64,000 nt of DNA, taken from the NCBI RefSeq assembly GCF_004208635.1, contig NZ_CP035806.1:1922001-1986000 (forward strand), given 5' to 3'. The notes under the pieces are model-generated. The model worked only from the letters and a program-made list of their open reading frames with translations. It was not told the origin of the DNA and did not search any database. This document shows, piece after piece, positions 7,820 through 16,800 of this stretch. Source of the DNA: Leucobacter triazinivorans (lineage in GTDB: Bacteria; Actinomycetota; Actinomycetes; Actinomycetales; Microbacteriaceae). Both the position numbers and the translations under genes were made by a program. The stretch's first letter is position 1, and each line of letters starts with the position of its first letter.

Positions 7820-8446
7820 TCAGATCTTGATGGGGAAGGTGAAGGTGATGATCATGCCCGTGAGCGAGGCGACGGTCGCCAGCGCGAGGAGCGCACCGGC
7901 GAGTCGGCTCGGGATGTTGCGCTGGGCCACGGCGGTGAGGAACAGCACGAGCGCGAAGAGCACCGTCATCAGCGAGTAGTTGTCGCCGCGCTGGTTGTAG
8001 GTCAGTGCCGCGGCGAAGCGCCGCTCGGCCCGCTCGGTCAGTTCACGGGCCTCGACGGTCCCCTCCGGCACGTACTCCGCTCGCACGAACGGACCCGTCT
8101 CGCTCATGCCGTCCGCGCGCCAGGCGTCGAAGGCGGTGGCGAGTGCCGGCGTGAAGCGCTGCTCGGCGTAGGCCGCCAGCTCCTCGTCGCCGCTCAGCTC
8201 GGCCACGGCCCACTGCGCGTAGATCGTGAGGTCGAACTGGCGGGCGTCTCGCGCCTGCCCCTCGGAGTTGCCGGCCTGGATCCTGGCGCTCGAGGCCTCG
8301 CTGAAGGCGATAGACATCTCGCCGCCCCACTTGGCGGCCTGGAACCCGCACCACGCGGTCAGCACGGCGGTGACCGAGAGCAGCAGTACCGCGATGATCT
8401 CCTGAGCGCGGCCGACCCGTGTCGCGCCCGTCTGCTCGTTCTCCAC
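7820..8446 (-). CDS. Membrane protein of unknown function with large extracytoplasmic loop
   Basis: The 208-residue protein has one N-terminal membrane segment (IIAVLLLSVTAVLTAWCGFQAA), a soluble stretch of about 100 residues rich in Glu/Arg/Ala, then two closely spaced C-terminal membrane segments (YSLMTVLFALVLFLTAVAQ and LAGALLALATVASLTGMIITF). The layout and the WCGFQAAKW motif resemble DUF4337-like proteins, but I am not sure of the family. A longer reading frame extends to 8539. I prefer the GTG at 8446 because GGAGG lies 7 bases before it and the upstream extension is an unlikely basic peptide. It is divergent from the GAP-family gene. Confidence 0.75.
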   Translation of the reverse strand: MENEQTGATRVGRAQEIIAVLLLSVTAVLTAWCGFQAAKWGGEMSIAFSEASSARIQAGNSEGQARDARQFDLTIYAQWAVAELSGDEELAAYAEQRFTPALATAFDAWRADGMSETGPFVRAEYVPEGTVEARELTERAERRFAAALTYNQRGDNYSLMTVLFALVLFLTAVAQRNIPSRLAGALLALATVASLTGMIITFTFPIKI

Positions 8447-8669
8447 TCCGCATCCTCCGATCGCGGTCACCCGCCGGGCTCTCGGAACCCCGTGCCGCCG
8501 TCGACTCGCCTCGGTGGATCCGCGGCTCAGTACGGGCATTCTCGCCCGTCAGGGGTGATCGCCGCGTGCGCGCTCACTCTGATCGGGCGATGATGCACGG
8601 AAGCGCTCACCGCAGTGGTGGGCGCGCGGGCCGACTCGGCGTCGGCGGTCTGGATCGGGGGTGGGCCTC

Positions 8670-9338
8670 ATGACCTCGGTGGTCGGAGATCTGCTGCCGC
8701 TGGCCGTGGGCGTGGCGATCAGTCCGGTGCCGATCATCGCGGTGATCCTCATGCTGTTCGCGTCGAGGACGGCGGCGGCGGTGCTCTTCCTCGCCGGCTG
8801 GCTGCTCGGCGTCGTCGCGGTCGCCGCCGTCTTCACCGTGGTCGGCGTGCTGCTCCCCCGGTCTGCCACCGGCGAGGTGCATCCGATCGTCGGGGCCATC
8901 AAGATCGTGCTCGGCGTGCTGATGCTGCTGCTCGCCACGCGTTCGTGGCGCCGCCGAGCTCCGGACCCGGAGAGTCCGCGAATGCCGAAGTGGCTCGACG
9001 CCGTCGACGCAGTGTCGGCGCGGCGGAGCCTCGCCCTGGGATTCGCGCTCGCAGCGGCGAATCCGAAGAACCTGCTGCTCGGGATCGCCGCGGGCACCAC
9101 GATCGGCGCGGAGGACCTGACGGCGGGCGAGCAGGCGCTCACGATCGGGGTCTACACGCTCATCGCCGGCTCGACCGTGCTCGCGCCAGTGCTCGCGCAC
9201 CTCATCGCGGCGAACCGCGCCACCCCGCGCCTCGCGACGACGCGCACCTGGCTGGTGCAGAACAACGCCACCATCCTGGCCGTGCTGCTGCTCATCAACG
9301 GCGTGACGCTCATCGGGAAGGGGATCGCGGATCTCTAG
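8670..9338 (+). CDS. GAP/Sap-family integral membrane protein, copy 1
   Basis: The 222-residue protein has six predicted membrane helices and the family signatures PLAVGVAISPVPIIAVILMLF at the N-terminus and LAAANPKNLLLG in the middle. It is placed in the same family as mycobacterial Sap (sulfolipid-1-addressing protein) and Gap, which are thought to help move lipids to the cell surface. A close paralogue lies at 27956-28627. The GTG at 8661 is also in frame; I prefer ATG 8670 because a G-rich GGGGGTGG precedes it. It leads a run of plus-strand genes (permease, SHOCT protein, alkylsulfatase, DUF202 pair). Confidence 0.9.
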   Translation: MTSVVGDLLPLAVGVAISPVPIIAVILMLFASRTAAAVLFLAGWLLGVVAVAAVFTVVGVLLPRSATGEVHPIVGAIKIVLGVLMLLLATRSWRRRAPDPESPRMPKWLDAVDAVSARRSLALGFALAAANPKNLLLGIAAGTTIGAEDLTAGEQALTIGVYTLIAGSTVLAPVLAHLIAANRATPRLATTRTWLVQNNATILAVLLLINGVTLIGKGIADL

Positions 9339-9375
9339 GCGCGCAGCCGGGCAGGTATCGCGGAGGAAACAGAGA

Positions 9376-10521
9376 ATGACGGAGTTGAATCGCAGCCGGT
9401 TCGCGGCGAATGCGTCGGGATCCCAGCCCGGGCGAGGCAGGGGTCCGCACGAGCGCCTCGCGGCCGCGGCCGCGAGGCGCCGGGCAGCGCGGCCGCAGGT
9501 CCGACGGAGGGATCCGGTCCGGATCCTCGTCGCGATCGCAGCAGCCGCGGTGGCACTGGTCGGCGTCCATCTCATGCGCGACATCGTGACCCCTCTCCTC
9601 CTCGCGCTCATCGTCGTGATCACGGTCCACCCGGTGCGCCGTCGCCTCATCGCGCGCTCGGCACCGCCCTGGCTCGCCGCCGCCGCGGTGATCGCGATCG
9701 CGTGGTCGGTGCTGCTCGCGATGCTCGTGCTGAGCGTCGCGATCGTCGGCATGTTCACCTGGGTGCTCGAGGCGCACGGGCCGGAGATCGCCTCGGCGCA
9801 GGGGGAGGTCGGCTCGTTCCTCGAGCGGCTCGGGCTGCACAGCGGTGTCGACGACCTCGTCGGCGACTGGCTCAGCCCGCAGGCCGCGCTCGCCCTGTCC
9901 TCCCGCCTCGCGCTCGCGCTGGCGGACATCGTGCTCGCCATCGCCTTCGTGCTGATGTACGTGGTGTTCCTCGCGCTCGACGCCCAGCGATTCGACCGCA
10001 TCACGACCGAGTTCGGGCGCCGCCGCGCGGCACTGCTCGAGTCGCTCCGGACCTACGCGGGATCGATCCGACGCTTCATGCTCGTGAACACCGTGTTCGG
10101 CGTGATCGTGGCGGTGCTCGACGGTCTGCTCGTCTGGGCGCTCGGGGTGCCGGCGCCGTTCGCCTGGGCGATGCTGGCCTTCGTCACCAACTACATCCCG
10201 AGCATCGGCTTCCTGATCGGTCTCGCTCCCCCGGCGATCCTGGCGTTCGTGCTCGGCGACTGGCGGGCGGGCCTGGTGGTGATCGTGGGCTACTGCATCA
10301 TCAACGTGGTGCTGCAGTCGTTCGTGCAGCCGCGGTTCGTGAGCCGAGCGGTTCGGCTCAACCTGACGATCACCTTCCTGTCCGTCGTCTTCTGGGTCGT
10401 GGTGCTCGGCCCGATGGGGGCGATCCTCGCCGTCCCCATGACGCTGCTCGCGCGCACGCTGATCCTCGATGCCAGCGAGGAGTCGAGGTTCGCGCGCTGG
10501 ATCACCGGAGACGAGCACTGA
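9376..10521 (+). CDS. AI-2E / PerM family permease, copy 1
   Basis: The 381-residue integral membrane protein has a basic 45-residue N-terminal tail, two N-terminal membrane helix pairs, a central extracytoplasmic region (about residues 125-190), and a C-terminal bundle with the family-typical FVTNYIPSIGFLIGLAPPAIL and FVQPRFVSRAVRLNLTITFLSVVFW motifs. Members of this family export small molecules or exchange ions; AI-2 export is proven only for a few, so the name is formal. GGAGG precedes the ATG. It directly follows the first GAP-family gene, and a second PerM-type gene at 24213 has a similar setting. Confidence 0.9.
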   Translation: MTELNRSRFAANASGSQPGRGRGPHERLAAAAARRRAARPQVRRRDPVRILVAIAAAAVALVGVHLMRDIVTPLLLALIVVITVHPVRRRLIARSAPPWLAAAAVIAIAWSVLLAMLVLSVAIVGMFTWVLEAHGPEIASAQGEVGSFLERLGLHSGVDDLVGDWLSPQAALALSSRLALALADIVLAIAFVLMYVVFLALDAQRFDRITTEFGRRRAALLESLRTYAGSIRRFMLVNTVFGVIVAVLDGLLVWALGVPAPFAWAMLAFVTNYIPSIGFLIGLAPPAILAFVLGDWRAGLVVIVGYCIINVVLQSFVQPRFVSRAVRLNLTITFLSVVFWVVVLGPMGAILAVPMTLLARTLILDASEESRFARWITGDEH

Positions 10522-10583
10522 GTGCCTCCCCCGAAGCCCGCAGTGCGCGGGAACCCGGCGCGGTTCGGCGCGCCGACGCGCCT

Positions 10584-10611
10584 CACCCGTTTTGGGTGTG
10601 TGCACTCACCC
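10584..10611. promoter_or_regulatory. Overlapping inverted repeats upstream of the SHOCT gene (possible operator or terminator)
   Basis: CACCC-GTTTT-GGGTG (10584-10598) overlaps the near-palindrome GGGTGTGTGCACTCACCC (10594-10611). Both sit between direct copies of CCGACGCGC at 10573 and 10610. They lie 70-100 bases upstream of the PLDc_N/SHOCT gene and 60 bases past the permease stop. The first repeat could end permease transcription; the second looks like a dimer-binding operator. Confidence 0.45.
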
Positions 10612-10680
10612 GACGCGCATCGGTAGGGCCAGAATGAGCATCGGACCACATCGGTCGCACACGACGAAAGGCAGTTCATC

Positions 10681-11070
10681 ATGGGTTTCTGGAGCAGCTT
10701 CTGGGACATCATCTGGATCTTCTTCTGGAGCTTCGCGTTCCTGGCGTACCTGATCGCGCTCTTCACCGTGATCGGCGATCTGTTCCGCGATCGGACGCTC
10801 AACGGCTGGTGGAAGGCGCTCTGGCTGATCTTCATGATCTTCCTCCCGTTCCTCACCGTGCTCGTCTACCTCATCGCGCGCGGCCGCGGCATGGCGGAGC
10901 GCAATCAGAAGCAGGTCAAGGATGCGCAGGACGCGACCGACCAGTACATCCGGAGCGTCGCCGGCGGAGGCAGCCCCGCCGACGAGATCGCCAAGGCCAA
11001 GGCACTGCTTGATGCGGGCACCATCACGCCGCAGGAGTACGAGGCGATCAAGACGAAGGCCCTGCTCTAG
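10681..11070 (+). CDS. PLDc_N-like membrane protein with C-terminal SHOCT motif, copy 1
   Basis: The 129-residue protein has two membrane helices (WIFFWSFAFLAYLIALFTVIGDL and WWKALWLIFMIFLPFLTVLVYLIARG), of the small 'phospholipase-D N-terminal' type. A charged linker follows, then a SHOCT motif (PADEIAKAKALLDAGTITPQEYEAIKTKAL). SHOCT motifs mediate oligomerisation or membrane targeting in other proteins. A paralogue of exactly the same length and order lies at 34536-34925. GAAAGG lies at about 10 bases before the ATG. It sits between the permease and the alkylsulfatase. Confidence 0.9.
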   Translation: MGFWSSFWDIIWIFFWSFAFLAYLIALFTVIGDLFRDRTLNGWWKALWLIFMIFLPFLTVLVYLIARGRGMAERNQKQVKDAQDATDQYIRSVAGGGSPADEIAKAKALLDAGTITPQEYEAIKTKALL

Positions 11071-11183
11071 CCTCAGCACGACCCGCAGACGGGATCAACC
11101 GTCGGGCGGGACGCCGCAGGCATCGCCGAGACAGAATTCTGCAGCCGCGCGGGCGGCAGCGCCCACCTGAAGATGGAGCGACC

Positions 11184-13055
11184 ATGAAACAGAACGCACC
11201 GACCGCATCGATCCAGGCAGCGCATCGCTCCCTGCTCGACCAGCTCCCCTTTGACAACACCGACGATTTCGAGGCAGCGGACCGGGGCTTCCTCGGCACG
11301 CGCGCGGATCCCGAGATCCGAGACTCCTCCGGTGAGGTCGTATGGGATCTCTCCTCGTACGACTTCCTCGGAGGAGAATCACCCGAGTCCGTCAACCCGA
11401 GCCTCTGGAGGCAGTCGAAGCTGGTCGCCAAGCACGGTCTCTTCGAGGTGGTCGACGGCCTCTATCAGGTGCGCGGTTTCGACCTCTCGGTCATGTCGTT
11501 CATCGAGACCGACTCGGGTGTGATCGTCGTCGACCCGTTGATCTCCCAGGAGACCGCCACCGCCGCGCTCGCGCTCTACGAGGAGCATCGCGGGCCGCGC
11601 ACGGTAGTCGCGGTCATCTACACGCACAGCCACATCGACCACTTCGGCGGGGTCCTCGGCATCGTGGACCCCGCCGATGTGCAGTCGGGCAAGGTGCAGG
11701 TCATCGCGCCGGAGGGCTTCCTCGAGCACGCGATCTCGGAGAACGTGTACGCCGGCACGGCGATGGGCAGGCGCGCCGGGTACATGTACGGCGCCGCACT
11801 CGACCGGGGCCCCTCGGGCCAGCTGGGCGCCGGACTGGGGCAGACCACGTCAACGGGGACCGCCGGGGTGCTCGTTCCCACGCTCGAGATCCGGGAGACC
11901 GGGGAGACGCACACCGTCGACGGCGTCGAGATCGAGTTCCAGCTCGCTCCTGGCACCGAGGCTCCGTCGGAGATGCACTTCTACTTCCCCCGGTACCGCG
12001 CGCTCTGCATGGCCGAGAACGCGACGCACACGCTGCACAACCTGCTCACGCTGCGCGGCGCCGTGGTGCGCGATCCCCACGTGTGGTCGAAGTACCTCAC
12101 CGAGGCCATCGAGCGCTTCGGCGATCGTTCGGACGTGCTCTTCACATCGCACCACTGGCCGACCTGGGAGACGGACCGGATCACGCACTTCCTCGGCGTG
12201 CAGCGCGACCTCTACGGATATCTGCACGACCAGACCCTGCGCATGATCAACCAGGGTCTGACCGGCGCGGAGATCGCCGAGGTCATCCAGATGCCTCCCG
12301 CCCTCGAAGCGGAGTGGAGCACGCGGGGCTATTACGGCTCGGTGTCGCACAACGTCAAGGCGATCTATCAACGCTACATGGGATGGTTCGACGGCAACCC
12401 GGCCCGGCTCTGGCCCCATCCGCCACAGGCGCTGGCCGAACGGTACGTGGCGGCCATCGGGGGCATCGACCGGGTCATCGAGGTCGCCCGCGAAGCCTAC
12501 GAGGGTGGCGACTTCCGGTGGGCCGCCACCCTGCTCGACCACGCCGTGTTCGTGGATGCGGAGCACGGCGAGGCGAAGGCGCTGTACGCCGACACGCTCG
12601 AGCAGCTGGGCTACGGTGCGGAGAACGGCACGTGGCGCAACTTCTTCCTCTCGGGTGCGACGGAACTCCGGGAGGGCAACTTCGGCACCCCGACGGTGAC
12701 GAACGCACCGGCCATTCAGGCGCAGCTCTCCGCGGAGCAGCTGCTGGACGCCATCGCCATCACGGTCAACGGGCCGAAGGCTTGGGATGTGCGGCTCGAG
12801 ATCGACATCACGTTCACCGACCTCGATCAGAACTACCGCGTGAGTCTGCGCAACGGGGTGCTCATCTACGTCCAGCGGGACCCGGATCCGAGCGCGGCGC
12901 TCCGGATCACCGCGACGAAGGAGCGCCTCCTCCACCTGCTCGGCGGCGACACCTCCTCGGACGGACTCCAGCTCGACGGAGACGCGGGTGTGCTCACGAC
13001 GCTGACGGGTGTGCTCGATCCCGGCGACCCGGAGTTCAACATCGTGCTCCCGTGA
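11184..13055 (+). CDS. Alkyl sulfatase (type III, metallo-beta-lactamase fold, SdsA1/BDS1 family)
   Basis: The 623-residue protein cleaves primary alkyl sulfates such as dodecyl sulfate to alcohol and sulfate using two zinc ions. The metal site THSHIDHFGG covers residues 147-156 (His148, His150, Asp152, His153), and AENATHTLHN later supplies the family's further ligands. The dimerisation domain (residues 370-500) and a C-terminal SCP2-like hydrophobic-binding domain (residues 510-623) follow. There is no signal peptide, unlike secreted SdsA1, so it should act inside the cell. It needs no formylglycine. The DUF202 genes follow after 55 bases. It is probably part of the sulfate-linked block of this region. 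Confidence 0.95.
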   Translation: MKQNAPTASIQAAHRSLLDQLPFDNTDDFEAADRGFLGTRADPEIRDSSGEVVWDLSSYDFLGGESPESVNPSLWRQSKLVAKHGLFEVVDGLYQVRGFDLSVMSFIETDSGVIVVDPLISQETATAALALYEEHRGPRTVVAVIYTHSHIDHFGGVLGIVDPADVQSGKVQVIAPEGFLEHAISENVYAGTAMGRRAGYMYGAALDRGPSGQLGAGLGQTTSTGTAGVLVPTLEIRETGETHTVDGVEIEFQLAPGTEAPSEMHFYFPRYRALCMAENATHTLHNLLTLRGAVVRDPHVWSKYLTEAIERFGDRSDVLFTSHHWPTWETDRITHFLGVQRDLYGYLHDQTLRMINQGLTGAEIAEVIQMPPALEAEWSTRGYYGSVSHNVKAIYQRYMGWFDGNPARLWPHPPQALAERYVAAIGGIDRVIEVAREAYEGGDFRWAATLLDHAVFVDAEHGEAKALYADTLEQLGYGAENGTWRNFFLSGATELREGNFGTPTVTNAPAIQAQLSAEQLLDAIAITVNGPKAWDVRLEIDITFTDLDQNYRVSLRNGVLIYVQRDPDPSAALRITATKERLLHLLGGDTSSDGLQLDGDAGVLTTLTGVLDPGDPEFNIVLP

Positions 13056-13110
13056 GCACGATCGCGCTGACGAGCCCGGAATCGCCCGGACGAGATGAGA
13101 TCATCGATCC

Positions 13111-13467
13111 ATGACTCGGTTTCCGCGCAGCGTGTACGAGCGGGGGTCCGATCCGGACCCCCGCTTCAGCCTGGCCAACGAGCGCACCTTCCTCTCGTGG
13201 ATCCGCACCTCGCTCGCGCTGATGGCGGGCGGGGTCGCTCTCGCCGCACTGCCCCTCGGCATTCCCCGCGGACTGCTCATCGCGGCTGTCGCGATCCTGC
13301 TGGCACTCGGCATCGCTGCACCGATCTACGGCTGGTTCGCGTGGATGCGCAACGAGCGCGCCATGCGCGAATCCGCCCCCCTCAGAGCACCCTCGCCCGC
13401 GATCGTCATCGTGCTGGGGCTCGTGCTCGTCGGCGTCCTCGTCGGCACCGGACTGACCGTATCGTGA
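13111..13467 (+). CDS. DUF202 / YidH-family membrane protein, first of a pair
   Basis: The 118-residue protein carries the DUF202 signature near its N-terminus (RFSLANERTFLSWIRTSLALMAGGVAL) and three membrane helices. Its biochemical function is unknown. It overlaps the next gene by 4 bases (GTGA), so the two are translated together and probably form a heteromeric complex. It follows the alkylsulfatase on the same strand. Confidence 0.9.
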   Translation: MTRFPRSVYERGSDPDPRFSLANERTFLSWIRTSLALMAGGVALAALPLGIPRGLLIAAVAILLALGIAAPIYGWFAWMRNERAMRESAPLRAPSPAIVIVLGLVLVGVLVGTGLTVS

Positions 13468-13805
13468 CGGGAACGGCCGCCCCTGATCCCGGGCTGCAGA
13501 TGGAGCGGACGATGATGTCCTGGCTGCGCTCGACGCTGGCGCTCGTCGTGGGCATCACCGTGACGATGCACCACGTCATCCCGGGGTTCGGCGTCGTCCC
13601 GGCGTCGCTGCTGGGCCTCGCCGGCACCGGGCTCGCCATCGCGTCGTACGCGACCGCCCATGCGCGTTTCGTCCGGTCGGGCCGCCGGGTGCCGACCGCG
13701 ACGGGCCCCGACGGGCACTCGGCGCTGCCCCTCCTCCTCCTCGCACTCGCGACCGTCGTCGGCGGCCTGTGCGCGGCGCTCTTCGCGGCGCGCGCCCTCA
13801 TCTAG
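13464..13805 (+). CDS. DUF202-family membrane protein, second of a pair
   Basis: The 113-residue protein begins VTGTAAPDPGLQMERTMMSWLRSTLALVVG, which contains a divergent DUF202 signature (LQxERTxxSWLRST), and has three membrane helices. The GTG start at 13464 overlaps the stop of the first DUF202 gene. Paired DUF202 genes, one YidH-like and one shorter, are common in bacteria; the role is not known. It converges on the giant surface-protein gene with only 53 bases between. Confidence 0.88.
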   Translation: MTGTAAPDPGLQMERTMMSWLRSTLALVVGITVTMHHVIPGFGVVPASLLGLAGTGLAIASYATAHARFVRSGRRVPTATGPDGHSALPLLLLALATVVGGLCAALFAARALI

Positions 13806-13858
13806 CGTCACAACCGGATCCCGATCGCGCTCCTCCCCGGCCGTGGACGAATCCGGCC

Positions 13859-16800
13859 TCAGCGGCGCCGCCGCCGCCCCAGCGCGATCGTGATCGCCGC
13901 CGCACCGGCGAGCAGCAGCGTCGCGGCGCCTCCGATCATCGCCCACCGACCGTGGGCGCCGGTGCCCGACAGGGACGGGTCGTGAGAGGGAAGCGAGAAT
14001 ACGTTCAGGAATGCCGCCGAGACGATGGTCTCGACCCCGTCCTCCTGGTCCGGGATCGTGACCGTCACGGGTGCCGGCGCCGCGTCGGCCCCTGCCGCGT
14101 CGGTCTCCGTGACCGTGCACTCGGTGCCGACGGGGATCCCGGTGATCGTATCGCTGCGGAACGGGCCTTCGCCACCGTCGGTCTCGACGACGAGCTCCTG
14201 CTCGACCACCGTCTGTCCCTCGTAGGTGCAGAGCACCCCGAAGACGAACGGACCGCCGCCGAACTCCTCGGCGCCGGGGCCCGCGACCTGCTTGAGCACG
14301 TCGAGCGCGCCGGTGCGGAAGTCGTTCACGATGTCCACCCGCACCGGATCCTCGGTTCTCGCGTCGCCGACCAGGATCGTCCCGGGCGTCACCGTCGACT
14401 CCGTCGCTCCCCCGTCGTCGGTCTCGGTCACCGCGCATTCGGCGCCGGTGGGCAGGTTCTCGACGAGCCAGACGTCGCCGGGTGCATCCCGGGTGAGCAC
14501 GTGGGTGCCGTCGTAGACGGTGCTCGGAGCGGCCTCGGGAAGGGTGCACACGAGACGCACCTCGAAGTCGCCGAAGGTGCCGGCCCAGGCGTCGGCACCG
14601 CTGCCGGTGACCGACTTCACGATCTCGATCGAGCCGACCGGGTAGAAGTTGCTCACCGTCACCGCGGTGACGGCCTGATCGTCGACGTCCGGCTGCAGCA
14701 CGAAGTCGGCACTGTTCGTGTCGCCGAGATCGTCCTCCTCGCCGTTCTGCGTCAGCACGAGGGAGGTTTCCGCCCCCCGGGCGGCGAACTCTTCGACCGT
14801 GCAGTCGGCACCGGCAGGCAAGCCGGAGAACTCTCGAGTGGCTCCGTCGCGCAGCAGGAACCGCATGTCGAGCACCGTCTCATCCTCGAAGGTGCACACC
14901 GCTGAGAACCCGAACGCGAGACGCGTCGTGATGGCCCCGCCGTCCTGATCCACCGCGTCGGTCGTCACCGCCTTCGTCACCGAGAACCCGGCGTCGGGGA
15001 AGACGTTCGTCACGGTGATCGTGATGTCGTCGTCACCGCCGTCGACGATCACGGGGTCGTCGGCGGTCGCGCTGATGTCGATCGACCAGGCGCCCTGACC
15101 GTCGGGCTCCTCCGCGGAGCAGCTGGAGCCGAGCGGAATTCCGGTGAGCACCTCGGCTTCACCGCCGTGCAGCTCGACGGGTTCGGCGTCGTAGCTCACG
15201 ATCGGCTCGTTGCCGGCGCCGCGATCCAGCTCGCAGGTCACGAGGATCTCGAAGGTCGTGTCGTCCGCATAGGACGCAGCGTCGCCCGAAAGCTCCTTCG
15301 CGACGATCAGCTCTCCGAGATCAAAGGTGTTCGTCGCGGTGATCTCGATCGGCTGCGGGAGTTCGTCGTCGGAGGCCTCCACGATCGCCGCGTTGTCGAA
15401 CGAGTCGAAGTCGACGCTCGCCGAGGTCGCCCCGGCCGCGTCGGTCTCCTCGCCCCAGCAGTGCGCGCCGCCCGGCAGCAGCAGCGGGTCGCCGCTCACG
15501 GGGTCCAAGATCTCCACGGTCTCGCCGCCGGTCACCTCGACGTCACCGTCGAAGAGCGGCGCACCGGTCTCCGACATCGAGCAGGTCACGTGGACCGTGT
15601 ACGTCGCGTCGGCGATGAGGTCCGCATAGTCGGGATCGAGCGACGCCTCGCCGTCGACCGTCTTCGTGATCGAGATCGTGCCCGCGGTAAAGCGGTTCTC
15701 GAGCTCGGCCGTGACCATCTGGGCGACGCCGTCCTCCTCATCGGGGATCACGACCGTCACCGGCTCCGGCACCGCATCCGCTCCCCCGGCACCCGTCTCG
15801 GTCACCACGCACTCGCTGCCCACCGGCAGCCCCGTCACCGGGTCGCTCACCAGCGGGCCGGCCGTGCCGTCTCCCATGATCGTCAGGGTTCCCGATCCGC
15901 CGAGGGCAGGGTCGAGCGGCACTCCGTCGAGGCTGCAGACGTATTCGAAGGTGAACTCGACGCCCTCGCTGAATCCGCCGCCCGAGCCGGAGACCGTCTT
16001 GGCGACCTCGAAGCCGCCGACCCGGTAGTCGTTGACGACGGCCACCGTCACGGGGCTGCCCTCGGTGCCGTCGATCCCGATCGTCACGGGATTCGGCTCG
16101 ACGGTGACCTCGGTCGCTCCGCCCGATTCCGGCTCGGTGACCGTGCACGCGGCGCCTGTGGGCAGATCATCGACCCGCCAGGTCTCATCGGCGACGATGG
16201 TCCGCGTGGCGTCGTACACCGTCTGGTCATCGGGGTCGGCCTGATCCCACGTGCAGACGAGCCGCACCTCGAACTCGGCGCTCGCCCAGTCCGCGACCCC
16301 GGCGCCCGTGACGTCCTTCGTGATCTCGATCGAGCCGACCGTGTACCTGTTGGTCACGGAGACGACGGTGGCGTGGGCGTCCTCGTCGTCGGGCAGCACG
16401 GTGAACTCCGCCGTCGTGCCGTCGACGCTCTGCGCCTGCTCGCCGTTCTCCGAGACCACGATGCCGGTGCCGGTCGCCCCAGCGACGTCGACCTCCTCGA
16501 TCGCGCACTCCGCGCCGACCGGAACGTCGTCGAAGACCCGGGTCTCCCCGTCCTGCAGCGTGAACGAGCGGTCGTCCTCGGCGAGCGTCTCCTCGTCCAG
16601 GAAGAGACAGGAGGCCGTGAAGCCGAACTCCGGATCGAACTCGATCGGCCGCCCGTCCTGGTCGACGGCGCCCGGCTCGTTCACGACCGTCTTGGTGATC
16701 GAGAAGCCGCCGAGCTCGTACGCGTTGGTGGCGGTGATCCGCTCCAGCGCCTCGTCGTCGGGAGCGCCGTGATGCACATCGGGCATCCCGGAGAGGTCGC

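Noticed and set aside
8447..8539. Upstream extension of the membrane-protein gene to 8539
   Set aside because: The extra 31 residues are basic and lack a ribosome site, whereas GTG 8446 has GGAGG at proper spacing.
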